From Dickeya poaceiphila (GTDB lineage: Bacteria > Pseudomonadota > Gammaproteobacteria > Enterobacterales > Enterobacteriaceae): a DNA stretch of 64,000 nucleotides. The stretch lies in assembly GCF_007858975.2 (NCBI RefSeq), contig NZ_CP042220.2:4030001-4094000 (forward strand), in the 5' to 3' direction. Made by a program: the position numbers and the translations under genes. Positions 32,028-41,033 of this stretch are shown here, piece after piece (positions within the stretch are counted from its first letter, which is position 1; each line of letters begins with the position of its first letter). The notes below the pieces were generated by a model. The model saw only the letters and a list, made by a program, of their open reading frames with translations, ran no database searches and was not told the DNA's origin.

Positions 32028-32882
32028 ATGGTGCTGATGATTGTCAGTGGTCGTTCAGGTTCGGGGAAATCCGTAGCCTTACGTGCGCTGGAAGACATGG
32101 GTTTCTACTGTGTAGACAACCTGCCGGTGGTGCTGTTGCCTGAGCTGGCGCAGACGCTGGCGGAACGCAACATTTCTGCAGCGATCAGCATTGACGTGCG
32201 CAACCTGCCGGAAACGCCGGAAGTGCTGGAACATGCCTTGACCCGGCTGCCCCAGAGCTTTTCGCCCCAACTGCTGTTTTTAGATGCCGATCGCAATACA
32301 TTGATTCGGCGCTACAGCGACACCCGCCGCCTGCATCCGCTCTCCAGCAAAAATCTGTCGCTGGAAAGCGCTATCGATGAAGAAAACGATCTACTGGAGC
32401 CGCTGCGTTCCCGCGCCGATCTGATCATCGATACCTCGGAAATGTCGGTGCACGAACTGGCGGAAATGCTGCGTACCCGTTTACTGGGCAAACGCGAACG
32501 CGAACTGACCATGGTGTTCGAATCATTCGGTTATAAACACGGCATCCCGATTGATGCAGACTACGTATTTGACGTGCGTTTCCTGCCTAACCCGCATTGG
32601 GACCCCAAACTGCGCCCGATGACCGGCCTGGATAAACCGGTAGCGGCGTTTCTTGACCGGCACACCGAAGTCCACAATTTTATTTATCAAACTCGCAGCT
32701 ACCTGGAACTGTGGCTGCCGATGCTGGAAACCAACAATCGCAGCTATCTTACCGTCGCCATCGGTTGTACCGGCGGTAAACACCGCTCCGTCTACATCGC
32801 CGAGCAACTGGCAGACTACTTTCGCTCCCGTGGCAAAAACGTGCAATCGCGCCACCGTACGTTGGAAAAACGCAAATCATGA
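32028..32882 (+). CDS. rapZ: RNase adapter protein RapZ
   Basis: Binds glucosamine 6-phosphate and the GlmZ sRNA, recruiting RNase E to control GlmS synthesis. Walker A GRSGSGKS at 8-15 and a Walker B-like LLFLDAD; the C-terminal half contains the conserved [16 protein letters not shown] and basic tail [10 protein letters not shown] used for RNA binding. 284 residues. The 189-base gap after ptsN has no gene. The TGA overlaps the npr ATG. Confidence 0.97.
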   Translation: MVLMIVSGRSGSGKSVALRALEDMGFYCVDNLPVVLLPELAQTLAERNISAAISIDVRNLPETPEVLEHALTRLPQSFSPQLLFLDADRNTLIRRYSDTRRLHPLSSKNLSLESAIDEENDLLEPLRSRADLIIDTSEMSVHELAEMLRTRLLGKRERELTMVFESFGYKHGIPIDADYVFDVRFLPNPHWDPKLRPMTGLDKPVAAFLDRHTEVHNFIYQTRSYLELWLPMLETNNRSYLTVAIGCTGGKHRSVYIAEQLADYFRSRGKNVQSRHRTLEKRKS

Positions 32883-33151
32883 CCGTCAGGCAAACTGTTG
32901 AAGTGAAAAACCGCTTAGGAATGCACGCGCGCCCCGCCATGAAACTGTTCGAACTGGTGCAAAGTTTTGATGCCGAAGTGTTACTGCGCAACGAAAGCGG
33001 CACCGAAGCCGATGCCAGCAGCGTGATAGCCATGCTGATGCTGGATTCGGCCAAAGGCCGCCACATCGAAGTGGAAGTCACCGGGCCGGATGAAGAACAG
33101 GCATTAGCGGCAGTCATTCAGTTGTTTGAAGCGGGGTTTGACGAAGATTAA
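32879..33151 (+). CDS. npr: Phosphocarrier protein NPr
   Basis: HPr-like carrier of the nitrogen PTS that relays phosphate from PtsP to PtsN. The active histidine is His16 in [14 protein letters not shown], and the regulatory region [15 protein letters not shown] is typical. 90 residues. Start overlaps the rapZ stop by four bases; last gene of the run that begins with yrbG. Confidence 0.97.
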   Translation: MTVRQTVEVKNRLGMHARPAMKLFELVQSFDAEVLLRNESGTEADASSVIAMLMLDSAKGRHIEVEVTGPDEEQALAAVIQLFEAGFDED

Positions 33152-33184
33152 GCTGTCGCTTCGCCGCTGGTGCTGTGCGCCAGA

Positions 33185-33211
33185 CGGCTGCGCTGACCTT
33201 CAGGGCAGCCG
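33185..33211 (+). terminator. Weak hairpin after npr
   Basis: CGGCTGC and GCAGCCG form a 7-bp stem with a 13-base loop in the 79-base gap between convergent npr and pmbA. No T run; offered only as the best terminator candidate in the gap. Confidence 0.3.
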
Positions 33212-33230
33212 CTGTCGGAAAAACGGAGCG

Positions 33231-34571
33231 TTATACCCCGGCAATCTTCATCGACGGCAACAACACCGAACCGCACTGGATGTTGCTACGGGTTTCGATA
33301 TCATCGCCGATGGTCACCATGTTGCGCAGCATATCCTTCAGGTTGCCGGCGATGGTGATTTCGCTCACCGGATACTGGATCTCGCCGTTTTCTACCCAGA
33401 AACCGGAAGCACCACGGGAATAATCTCCGGTTACCGCGCTGACCCCTTGCCCCATCAGGCTGGTCACCAGCAGGCCGGTACCCATTTCCTTCAACATGCC
33501 GTTAAAATCCAGCCCGCGCCCGGCAATGCGCCAGTTATGAATGCCACCCGCGTGACCCGTGCTCTTCATGCCAAGCTTACGGCCAGCGTAGGTGGTCAAC
33601 AGCCAGGTTTGCAGCACGCCGTCTTTGACGATATCGCGCTGCGCGGTGCGCACGCCTTCGCTGTCGAACGGGGTAGATGCCAGCCCTTTACGCAAATGCG
33701 GTAATTCCTGAACGGTCAGCCATTCCGGCAAAATCTGCTTGCCGAGACTATCCAGTAAGAAGGTGGATTTCCGGTAGACGCTACCGCCGCTGATAGCACC
33801 GACCAGATGGCCGAACAGCCCGGTCGCCACCTCAGCGGCAAACATCACCGGCGCTTCCATAGTAGCCAGTTTACGCGGCGACAAGCGCGCCAACGTACGG
33901 CGGGCACACTCTTCACCAACCCATGACGACGACTGCAAATCGTCCAGCGCACGACCGATGGTATAAGCGTAATCGCGTTCCATCTCGCCGTTGTGTTCGG
34001 CAATTACGCTGACCGACATGGAATGACGGCTGGAACAATAGCTCTGCAGCATACCGTGGCTGTTGCCGAACACCTTGATGCCATAGTGGCTATTAAAACT
34101 GCCGCCTTCGGTGTTAGTGATGCGTTTATCGGCTTTCAACGCCGCCTGTTCAGCCGCCGCGGCCAGTTCGATGCCGCGATCAGCGTCCAGCTCTGCCGGG
34201 TGGAACAAGTCCAGATCCGGCGCGTCAAACGCCAGCAGATCCTTATCCGCCGGGCCAGCACACGGGTCAACCGAGGTATAACGGGCAATATCCAGCGCTG
34301 CCTGCACCGTACGGGCAATCGCATCCGGACTCATATCCGTGGATGACGCACTGCCTTTGCGCTGCTGATAGTAAACGGTGATGCCAAGCGCACCGTCACT
34401 GTTGAATTCGACGTTTTCAACTTCACCATACCGGGAGCTGACGCTGATCCCGGTTGTTTTCGTAACGGCAACTTCCGCCGCATCAGAACCGGCACGGGCC
34501 AGTTCCAGCGCCTGCGATACCGCCTGTTCCAGCGCTTTGCGCTGTGCTGCAACCTGAGTGATTATTGTCAT
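33231..34571 (-). CDS. pmbA: Metalloprotease subunit PmbA/TldE
   Basis: Partner of TldD in a heterodimeric zinc protease that matures microcin B17 and degrades CcdA; its general role is unclear. PmbA-type subunits lack the zinc-binding motif, and none is visible here. Conserved blocks are [41 protein letters not shown] and [23 protein letters not shown]. The open frame goes to 34619; [10 protein letters not shown] at 34571 matches the E. coli start better and gives 446 residues. Its partner tldD is only about 7 kb away in this window. Confidence 0.95.
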   Translation of the reverse strand: MTIITQVAAQRKALEQAVSQALELARAGSDAAEVAVTKTTGISVSSRYGEVENVEFNSDGALGITVYYQQRKGSASSTDMSPDAIARTVQAALDIARYTSVDPCAGPADKDLLAFDAPDLDLFHPAELDADRGIELAAAAEQAALKADKRITNTEGGSFNSHYGIKVFGNSHGMLQSYCSSRHSMSVSVIAEHNGEMERDYAYTIGRALDDLQSSSWVGEECARRTLARLSPRKLATMEAPVMFAAEVATGLFGHLVGAISGGSVYRKSTFLLDSLGKQILPEWLTVQELPHLRKGLASTPFDSEGVRTAQRDIVKDGVLQTWLLTTYAGRKLGMKSTGHAGGIHNWRIAGRGLDFNGMLKEMGTGLLVTSLMGQGVSAVTGDYSRGASGFWVENGEIQYPVSEITIAGNLKDMLRNMVTIGDDIETRSNIQCGSVLLPSMKIAGV

Positions 34572-34761
34572 CGATTTGCCATAATGAGTAAGAAAACATT
34601 CAGATAATCCATGATGCAACGAATGCCATCCGCCTGCTATTCGTTACCTTACCTCAGCTTTACAATGAGGTAGCCTGTCATTGAGTCTAACAGGATCGGC
34701 GGACAATTTCGCACAAAGCCCATAACCTGATAGGATCAGCCTCTTTTATTGGGGAGCTACC

Positions 34762-35310
34762 ATGAACAAACATCCCGAAGACTGGCAGGACGAGATTCCT
34801 GATGCCAGCCAGGACGATGAAGACGAAGAGATAATCTGGGTCAGCAAAAGCGAGATAAAACGCGATGCTGAAGCCCTGAAAGCGCTGGGCGCCGAGCTGG
34901 TTGAGCTAGGCAAGAACGCGCTGGAGCGCATTCCGCTCGATGACGATCTGCGCGCCGCGATTGAACTGGCGCAACGCATCACCAGAGAAGGCCGTCGCCG
35001 CCAGTTGCAGTTGATCGGCAAAATGCTGCGCGCCCGCGACCCGGAACCGATTCAGACCGCACTGGACAAACTGCGTAACCGCCACAACCAGCAAGTGTCG
35101 CTGTTCCACAAACTGGAGCAGCTGCGTGACCGGCTGATCGCCGAAGGCGACGGCGCTATTCCGGACATTCTTGCGCTTTACCCACAGGCCGACCGTCAGC
35201 AACTGCGCTCGCTGGTTCGCAACGCCCAAAAAGAGAAAGCGGCCAACAAAGCGCCCAAATCAGCCCGGCTGATTTTCCAGTACCTGCGCGAACTGGCGGA
35301 AGCCGAATAA
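34762..35310 (+). CDS. darP: Ribosome maturation protein DarP (YjgA, DUF615)
   Basis: Associates with late 50S assembly intermediates. 182 residues, highly charged and helical; acidic N-terminus ([29 protein letters not shown]), then [23 protein letters not shown], which is the most conserved part. GGGGAG lies just upstream of the ATG. Divergent from pmbA across 190 bases, the same neighbour pair as yjgA-pmbA in E. coli. Followed by a good terminator. Confidence 0.95.
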   Translation: MNKHPEDWQDEIPDASQDDEDEEIIWVSKSEIKRDAEALKALGAELVELGKNALERIPLDDDLRAAIELAQRITREGRRRQLQLIGKMLRARDPEPIQTALDKLRNRHNQQVSLFHKLEQLRDRLIAEGDGAIPDILALYPQADRQQLRSLVRNAQKEKAANKAPKSARLIFQYLRELAEAE

Positions 35311-35316
35311 TTCAGG

Positions 35317-35340
35317 CAGGCACCTTGCGGTGCCTGTTTT
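35317..35340 (+). terminator. Terminator of darP
   Basis: CAGGCACC-TTGC-GGTGCCTG followed by TTTTATTT: an 8-bp stem with tetraloop and T tract, six bases after the darP stop. It overlaps the last codon of the convergent LysE-type gene. Confidence 0.88.
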
Positions 35341-35965
35341 ATTTGGTTGAAGCCACCAACGCGGAGCCAGCAAAAATAAACAGGGTACCGGTCGCGCGAT
35401 TAAACAACCGCAAGCGGCGTGGATGGGCAAACAGCGCCGAAACTCGATTCCCCATACAGGCGTAGGTAAACATAATGCTGCAATCCAGCATTCCCCAGGT
35501 CAGCGCCAGCAGTGCAAACTGCATCGCCTGCGGCGCGCTGGTATCGATGAAATTGGGAAACAGTGCAGCAAAAAACAGAATGTCTTTGGGATTGCTGACG
35601 CCTACCATGAAACCACGTCGATACAGCCCCAACGCGCCCGGTGCCGATTCCTCTACGTCTGACGACGGCGTCAGGGTGTTTTCTCGCGTACGCCAGGCCG
35701 AAACACCGAGCCAAATCAGGTAGAGCGCACCTACGACTTTAAGCACCAAAAACGCCGTGGCCGATGCCGCCAGCACTGCACCCAGCCCCAGTGCGGACGC
35801 CGTCATCAACAGCAGCGAACCGGTCGCGCCGCCAAGTATGGTCGCCAGCGCACGTCGTTGCCCATAACGCAAGCCGTGCGTCATACTGAGCAAGGCTGAC
35901 GGCCCCGGCACAGCAATCAACACGGTGATCACGCCGAGGTAAACCAGCCAAAGATGCAGTGTCAT
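35339..35965 (-). CDS. LysE/RhtB family amino-acid exporter
   Basis: A 208-residue inner-membrane protein with about six membrane segments. The family signature is LGVITVLIAVPGPSALLSMTHGLRYGQRRALATILGGATG at the N-terminus, with the internal GVSNPKDILFFAALFPNF motif near 120-138. Members export lysine, homoserine, threonine or other amino acids; the substrate cannot be told here. It is convergent with darP and divergent from the DUF1543 gene across 115 bases. No operon partner. Confidence 0.9.
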   Translation of the reverse strand: MTLHLWLVYLGVITVLIAVPGPSALLSMTHGLRYGQRRALATILGGATGSLLLMTASALGLGAVLAASATAFLVLKVVGALYLIWLGVSAWRTRENTLTPSSDVEESAPGALGLYRRGFMVGVSNPKDILFFAALFPNFIDTSAPQAMQFALLALTWGMLDCSIMFTYACMGNRVSALFAHPRRLRLFNRATGTLFIFAGSALVASTK

Positions 35966-36080
35966 TATTCTATCTTCCGTTAATATTAATTTATTTTACA
36001 ATTAGTTAAGGCAGCCACATCGCTACGCAATCAGCCACACAGCGAAATGACCGGCCACAACCAGCAAGGACCGTTCCCAC

Positions 36081-36581
36081 ATGACAACGCTATTTATGTA
36101 TTACGTGGGTGGGCGCACTCAGGGCGCCAATATCGAATTGCATGACATCCAGTTCGTGGCGGTGGAACACCCGCAGGACGGCTTTCCCTTGCTGAAAGCC
36201 AACTGGTTCGGCGATAAAAGCCAGATCCATGTCGATAGCTACACCCCGTGTCATTGGGCGGACGGTTATGATATCACGCTTAGCCGTCAACCGTTTCAGG
36301 GTCGGGAAAAACTCTGGTTTATTAATATGGGTGGCTATCTGCCGTACAACCCAGCGGAAATACATCAGTTCGGGCTGTTCGTCGCAACAACGGCGGAACA
36401 AGCGAAACAGCGCGCCAAAGCGGAGCTGTTGACCGAGGTGCTTCAACAGCACAAGGATGACCTGCGCGATGTAGACGACTGCCTGCCGCTCACGCTGCTG
36501 GACCGCTGGTACATCCACCTCACCGCCAACCCCACCGGGCATGTCTCGCCGCCGCAATGGCAGGGCTATCACCCGCTGTGA
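36081..36581 (+). CDS. DUF1543 domain-containing protein
   Basis: A 166-residue soluble protein without signal peptide or membrane segment. The N-terminal half shows the DUF1543 pattern MYYVGGRTQGANIELHDIQFVAVEHPQDGFPLLKANWFG followed by HVDSYTPCHWADGYDI and LWFINMGGYLPYNPAEIHQFGLFVA. No function is known to me for the family. It starts divergently from the LysE-type exporter and ends seven bases from the aaeB stop, so it stands alone. No odd base composition noticed. Confidence 0.85.
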   Translation: MTTLFMYYVGGRTQGANIELHDIQFVAVEHPQDGFPLLKANWFGDKSQIHVDSYTPCHWADGYDITLSRQPFQGREKLWFINMGGYLPYNPAEIHQFGLFVATTAEQAKQRAKAELLTEVLQQHKDDLRDVDDCLPLTLLDRWYIHLTANPTGHVSPPQWQGYHPL

Positions 36582-36587
36582 TCAGGA

Positions 36588-38537
36588 TTAGTCGCCCAAC
36601 GCGTGTTTATGCCGATGCAGCAACACCGTCAGGCGACCGACCGCATCAATCGCGCTATCCGACACCTGATGGTCGCGCAACAGGTGCTGGTATTCATCCA
36701 TCTGCGCCAGCAGCCGGGAGAAATGGTGGCTGCGGTCACGGGTAGCGGCAATCACCTGTTCCGCCGTTGCTCGCATCTGGCGATGAAAAGCGGACAGCGT
36801 AGGGCTGACCGGCAGCGCCAATGTGCGCAGACGCTGATGCATCATGATCAGCGACAGCGCCAGCCGGTATTTGGCGATGTCGTCCGGAAACAGATTCAGC
36901 AATAAAAACAGATGCTGATACAACGCCGGCAGATGATTCTCCCGCCGACGCGCAGAACGCGTGGATAAAGCGGACACCGCACCATATACAAATCGGTTAA
37001 GCAACGTGCGACCGGTATGAAGCCGGGAGTTGTCTTTTATCAGCAGCACAACCAACAGCGCCAGAACACAGCCGATGATTTGACCAAGCGCATTATCCAG
37101 AAACGACGATAAATTGAACGACATCGGATTTGATAACCCCAGTATGTTAAGGGTGCTGACCAACGCACCCATGGTACCGATGCGTCGTTTCTGCAATTCA
37201 ATGCCCAGCACAAACGCCATAATGCCAATGCTCAGGCACATCAATAGCGCACTCTGCTGTGTGGCGGGCAAAACCAGCATATACATCAAGGCGCCCAACG
37301 GTAATGCCAAAATCGCGCCAATCAGAAAGTCCTTCACCGCCATCACCGGATTAGGCATCCGGGCAACCAATGCAGTAACCACGGCGATCATCAACATACA
37401 CACGCTGCCGGATGTCCACCCGGACATCAACCAGAACAAGCACCCCAACACGGTTGTCACACCGGTTCGCAATCCATTAATCATCGCATAATGCGTTTGC
37501 GCGGATTTCGGCTTGGCAAATACCTCGGCAGCCAACAGCCGCTGCTCCTTCCTGCCAATCCGCGCATTGGTTTTTATCCCGCTAGCTAGCAACTGATAGC
37601 GCGCGCACGCTGACAGCCAGCTCACCAATGCAGGAGGCAGGCTTCCACTGTGCGTGGCCGCCAGATGTCGCAGTTGTCGCAGCCGCCCACGCAGCTCAGC
37701 TGGCGTTGAAACGGGATTACCCAGCAGCATGACGATCCCGCCGTGTAACACGGTATCCCCTTCGCACAGAAGCAGCCAGATTTCGCAGCTCTGCGTAATC
37801 AGAGTCCAGGATTCAGATAACAGCGCGTTTAATCGATGCGGGCTCCCTTTCCAGCGGGAAGACTCCATCGCCAAAATACTGCCCATATCATTCAGCGCTT
37901 TGGTTTTTCTGATTAAGCTATGCCAGTCTGCATCCAGCTCATCGCCGCTAATGCCGTTGGCGCAACGCTGTAAGAATTGGTATTGCGCCAGCAATAACTC
38001 ATCCACCGTGCGATCAAGGGCCGGTTTGACCGAGCGCGGGGCAAACAGCAAATCCGCCAAAATAGTGCAGACAATACCCAGCACAATTTCACTACAGCGC
38101 TCGACGGCCAACTGCGGTAATTGCTGTGGCACCCCTTGGCTGGCCAACAAAATGATCAGCGTGGTATAGCCAGACAGCGCAAAAATGTAGGAGTTCTCCA
38201 TTTTCACCAGCGATGACATCCAGACGCAAAAGCCCGCCCAGACACAGCACAGCAACAGCATCACCACGGGCGCCCGAATAGTCGAAATGATGATCACCAA
38301 CGCGCCGAAACAGCCGATAAACGTGCCGATAATTCGCAGGATACCGCGGTGCCGAATCGCTCCGGAAAACGGTTCCCCTCCGGCCACAAATGCGGGGGCG
38401 GAAATCACTAGCGCCGCGGTCATCGCCGCGGTACGGGGGGAGCCCATCTGAAAATAAAACCCAAGCATTAGCGACATCACTACCGCCAGACTGATTTTTA
38501 AAGCAAAACGCAGCCGCGCCAGAGAGGAATTATGCAT
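36588..38537 (-). CDS. aaeB: Aromatic carboxylic acid efflux pump subunit AaeB (FUSC family)
   Basis: Inner-membrane pump of the FUSC/PET family that, with AaeA, exports p-hydroxybenzoate and related aromatic acids. Two blocks of membrane segments (about 12-165 and 355-500) each precede a cytoplasmic region, the usual FUSC duplication. Conserved parts are [48 protein letters not shown] and [18 protein letters not shown]. 649 residues against 655 in E. coli. Follows aaeA after 14 bases. For a plant pathogen, export of plant phenolic acids would be useful; that is inference. Confidence 0.94.
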   Translation of the reverse strand: MHNSSLARLRFALKISLAVVMSLMLGFYFQMGSPRTAAMTAALVISAPAFVAGGEPFSGAIRHRGILRIIGTFIGCFGALVIIISTIRAPVVMLLLCCVWAGFCVWMSSLVKMENSYIFALSGYTTLIILLASQGVPQQLPQLAVERCSEIVLGIVCTILADLLFAPRSVKPALDRTVDELLLAQYQFLQRCANGISGDELDADWHSLIRKTKALNDMGSILAMESSRWKGSPHRLNALLSESWTLITQSCEIWLLLCEGDTVLHGGIVMLLGNPVSTPAELRGRLRQLRHLAATHSGSLPPALVSWLSACARYQLLASGIKTNARIGRKEQRLLAAEVFAKPKSAQTHYAMINGLRTGVTTVLGCLFWLMSGWTSGSVCMLMIAVVTALVARMPNPVMAVKDFLIGAILALPLGALMYMLVLPATQQSALLMCLSIGIMAFVLGIELQKRRIGTMGALVSTLNILGLSNPMSFNLSSFLDNALGQIIGCVLALLVVLLIKDNSRLHTGRTLLNRFVYGAVSALSTRSARRRENHLPALYQHLFLLLNLFPDDIAKYRLALSLIMMHQRLRTLALPVSPTLSAFHRQMRATAEQVIAATRDRSHHFSRLLAQMDEYQHLLRDHQVSDSAIDAVGRLTVLLHRHKHALGD

Positions 38538-38551
38538 GATACCCTTCCCGC

Positions 38552-39499
38552 TTAACCAAACTCACTCAGACGGTGCAGCAGTTGTAATAACGGCGACATC
38601 GGTCTGGTATTGCGGGTCTGTTCACCGGTCACCACCACCGTGGCGGTTGTCCCGGCCGGATACAGGTCGCCCCATTGTTGCTCAAGGCGAATTTTCACCG
38701 GCACCCGCTGTGCCAGCCGCACCCATTCAAGATTAGAATCTACCGTCGCCAGCCCTTTGGTATCGGCGGCGCTGCTACTGTTGGTTACCGCCGCGGCGAT
38801 ACTATCCACCGAGCCGAACAAAATCTGATTGCTGCCCAGCGGGGTGATTTCTACACGATAACCGGGGCGTACGCCCGACAGCTTGGTTTCTTCCATGTAG
38901 GCCAGCAGGTAGAACGAATCCTTTTTCACCAGCGCGACTACCGTGGCACCACGGGTAATGTATTCACCGGAATGCACATGCAGGTTGGTTATCCAGCCAT
39001 CAGCCGGCGCTCGCACCACCGTACGCGCCAGATCAAGTTTTGCCAGTTCCAGCTCCGCCTGCGCCTTTGCCAGTTGATGCAGTGTGGTTTGCAGCGCATT
39101 ACCGGACTGTTCAATCTCCTCCCGTGACATCGCCTGTACACCAAGACGCTGGCGGCGAGACGACTCCCGTTTTTTCTCATCGGCCAACGCCTGATAGTAG
39201 TCCACATCCGCTTGCGCCTGATCCAACGCCTGCTGGTAACGCGGCTGGTCAATCACGAACAGTACATCGCCTCGTTTCACTGGCTGGTTATCCTGTACTT
39301 TCACATCAGTCAGCAGGCCGCTGACATCAGGGGCTATCGCCACCACATCAGCGCTGAAACGGGCATCGCGCGTCCAGGGGGATTCGGTATAAAACGACCA
39401 CACGCGCACTAACGCCACCACCGCCAGCAACACCAGTAATAATGTTATGGCCAGGTGGCTGAATTTTTTAATCATCACTTTCACAACAGATGCTTTCAC
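38552..39499 (-). CDS. aaeA: Efflux pump membrane fusion protein AaeA
   Basis: Periplasmic adaptor linking AaeB to an outer-membrane channel. N-terminal membrane anchor, then [25 protein letters not shown], a coiled-coil hairpin (about 85-155 with [31 protein letters not shown]) and the barrel part [25 protein letters not shown] chose a GTG at 39499: it has GAGG five bases before it, overlapping the aaeX stop, and gives 315 residues against 310 in E. coli. Alternatives are a GTG at 39481 and an ATG at 39475. The longest open frame, to 39625, overlaps aaeX and is not credible. Confidence 0.92.
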   Translation of the reverse strand: MKASVVKVMIKKFSHLAITLLLVLLAVVALVRVWSFYTESPWTRDARFSADVVAIAPDVSGLLTDVKVQDNQPVKRGDVLFVIDQPRYQQALDQAQADVDYYQALADEKKRESSRRQRLGVQAMSREEIEQSGNALQTTLHQLAKAQAELELAKLDLARTVVRAPADGWITNLHVHSGEYITRGATVVALVKKDSFYLLAYMEETKLSGVRPGYRVEITPLGSNQILFGSVDSIAAAVTNSSSAADTKGLATVDSNLEWVRLAQRVPVKIRLEQQWGDLYPAGTTATVVVTGEQTRNTRPMSPLLQLLHRLSEFG

Positions 39500-39506
39500 A
39501 ACAACC

Positions 39507-39710
39507 TCAAAGACCGAAACGAAACAGCAGATAGAACAGGCAGACAAACAACGCGGTATTAAACAGAGCCGGATGCCAGACCAGGTCGTAAATACCGGTG
39601 GGATGCAGCAAGCGAATGCAGACAAAAAATAGTGCCAGCGTCACCAGCAGTACAAAAAATACCGGCGGGAACGACAGGCCAAACAGCACCATAACCGGGA
39701 GTGAATTCAT
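39507..39710 (-). CDS. aaeX: Small membrane protein AaeX
   Basis: A 67-residue inner-membrane protein (DUF1656) found at the head of aaeXAB operons, function unknown. Two membrane segments flank the conserved [21 protein letters not shown]. The ATG at 39710 ([16 protein letters not shown]) has AAGGAAAAGG upstream and matches E. coli in length; the open frame runs 33 codons further upstream into the leader without support. aaeA starts eight bases after the stop codon. Confidence 0.93.
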   Translation of the reverse strand: MNSLPVMVLFGLSFPPVFFVLLVTLALFFVCIRLLHPTGIYDLVWHPALFNTALFVCLFYLLFRFGL

Positions 39711-39753
39711 CCTCTTTTCCTTATTTTCCCCATCACGCCGCCTGTCGCTGGCA

Positions 39754-39818
39754 CCAGCAGCCGTGTGTATCGGGTTCGGGGAGAACCCAATACCCATTCC
39801 TGCCAACATGGCTGCTGG
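39754..39818. repeat. Nested inverted repeat in the aaeX leader
   Basis: Outer arms CCAGCAGCC (39754-39762) and GGCTGCTGG (39810-39818) are perfectly complementary. Inside them GTATCGGGTTC (39767-39777) pairs with GAACCCAATAC (39783-39793), with one mismatch and a GGGGA loop. As RNA the two stems would stack in the 5' leader of aaeX, about 44 bases before its start codon, if transcription begins upstream of 39818. Confidence 0.7.
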
Positions 39819-40009
39819 CAGGAGAAAGACACAGCGTTAACTGAATAATCACGATGGCGGGTTCTGATTTAATGCATATCGCTTACGATATTAAATCAGC
39901 ACTTTTAATCTATTGAAGCAACCACGGCAGGAAGAACAGGCAATCCGCTCCACTCTTCATGGTTAAACGCGTTATATTATGGGACGTTATTATTATGTTA
40001 TCTACCTAG

Positions 40010-40025
40010 TGTGATCTAAATCACT
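40010..40025. promoter_or_regulatory. CRP-like site upstream of aaeR
   Basis: TGTGATCTAAATCACT fits TGTGA-N6-TCACA at nine of ten half-site bases. It ends 18 bases before the aaeR start codon, so for aaeR it would overlap or follow the promoter (repression), whereas for aaeX it lies about 300 bases upstream. Confidence 0.55.
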
Positions 40026-40043
40026 TTTAAGCCAGGCTTAACA

Positions 40044-40988
40044 ATGGAACGATTAAAGAGTATGTCGGTTTTTGCCAGAGTGGTGGAATTCGGTTCGTTC
40101 ACCGCCGCTGCGCGTCAGCTGGCAATGAGCGTATCCGCCGTCAGCCAGACGGTGACCCGGCTGGAAGATGAACTACAGGTGAAATTGCTCAACCGCAGCA
40201 CGCGTAGCATCGGGCTGACGGAAGCTGGCCGGATTTATTACCACGGTTGTCGCCGCATGTTGCACGAAGCCCAGGAAGTGCATGAGCAACTTTATGCGTT
40301 CAACAACACCCCTATCGGCACGCTACGCATCGGCAGTTCCTCCACCATGGCGCAAAACGTACTGGCTAACATGACCACCGACATGCTGAAAGAATACCCA
40401 GGGTTATCGGTCAATCTGGTATGCGGCATTCCAGCGCCAGACCTGATTGCCGACGGGCTGGACATTGTTATTCGGGTCGGTGCGTTGCAGGATTCCAGCT
40501 TGTACAGCACCCGCCTCGGATCTATGCCGATGGTGGTGTGCGCCGCCAAAAGCTACCTTGCACAGCATAGCACGCCGGAAAAACCGGCTGACGTGAGCAA
40601 CGCGTCCTGGCTGGAGTACAGCGTCCGCCCGGACAGCGAATTCGAGCTGATCGCCCCGGAAGGCATCACCACCCGACTGACGCCGCAAGGGCGCTTCGTC
40701 ACCAACGACCCGGTTACGCTGATTCGCTGGCTGAAAAACGGCGCTGGCATCGCCTACATGCCGCTAATGTGGGTGTTTGAAGAGATAAAACGCGGCGAAA
40801 TAGAGATCCTGTTCTCGCGTTACCACTCGGACCCGCGCCCGGTATATGCACTCTACACCCGCCGCGACAATCTGCCGTTGAAAGTCCAGGTGTGCATCAA
40901 CTACCTGACCGAATACTTCAACAAGGTGGCGCTGATTTATCAGGGATACCGGCAGGAACATCCGCAGAGCGAGCAACCACAGAAATAA
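40044..40988 (+). CDS. aaeR: LysR-type transcriptional regulator AaeR
   Basis: Activator of the aaeXAB efflux operon in response to aromatic carboxylic acids. Winged helix-turn-helix at 1-60 (MERLKSMSVFARVVEFGSFTAAARQLAMSVSAVSQTVTRLEDEL, then LLNRSTRSIGLTEAGRIYY), followed by a periplasmic-binding-protein-like effector domain to about 295. 314 residues. Divergent position next to aaeX supports the name over other LysR members, which share the same fold. Confidence 0.9.
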   Translation: MERLKSMSVFARVVEFGSFTAAARQLAMSVSAVSQTVTRLEDELQVKLLNRSTRSIGLTEAGRIYYHGCRRMLHEAQEVHEQLYAFNNTPIGTLRIGSSSTMAQNVLANMTTDMLKEYPGLSVNLVCGIPAPDLIADGLDIVIRVGALQDSSLYSTRLGSMPMVVCAAKSYLAQHSTPEKPADVSNASWLEYSVRPDSEFELIAPEGITTRLTPQGRFVTNDPVTLIRWLKNGAGIAYMPLMWVFEEIKRGEIEILFSRYHSDPRPVYALYTRRDNLPLKVQVCINYLTEYFNKVALIYQGYRQEHPQSEQPQK

Positions 40989-41012
40989 ATCAGGCCGCAC
41001 AAGCGGCCTGAT
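40989..41012. terminator. Hairpin between convergent aaeR and tldD
   Basis: ATCAGGCCGC-ACAA-GCGGCCTGAT is a perfect 10-bp stem directly after the aaeR stop, in the 45-base gap before the tldD stop. There is no T run, so termination efficiency is uncertain in both directions. Confidence 0.6.
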
Positions 41013-41033
41013 GTAACGATGACAGCGAACGGT

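Larger units (their letters stand above)
39711..40043. other. Intergenic control region between aaeX and aaeR
   Basis: 333 bases between divergent operons. Towards aaeX it contains a nested inverted repeat (39754-39818). The middle is AT-rich with several ATTAAAT-type stretches (39860-39915), suitable for LysR-type and promoter sites. Towards aaeR there is a CRP-like site at 40010-40025. No coding frame is credible. AaeR with aromatic acids is known to activate aaeXAB in E. coli, so its operator is expected here, but I could not place it. Confidence 0.7.

Noticed and set aside
39507..39809. 100-codon version of aaeX
   Set aside because: The extra 33 codons lie in the structured leader; the ribosome-binding site and family length support the ATG at 39710.
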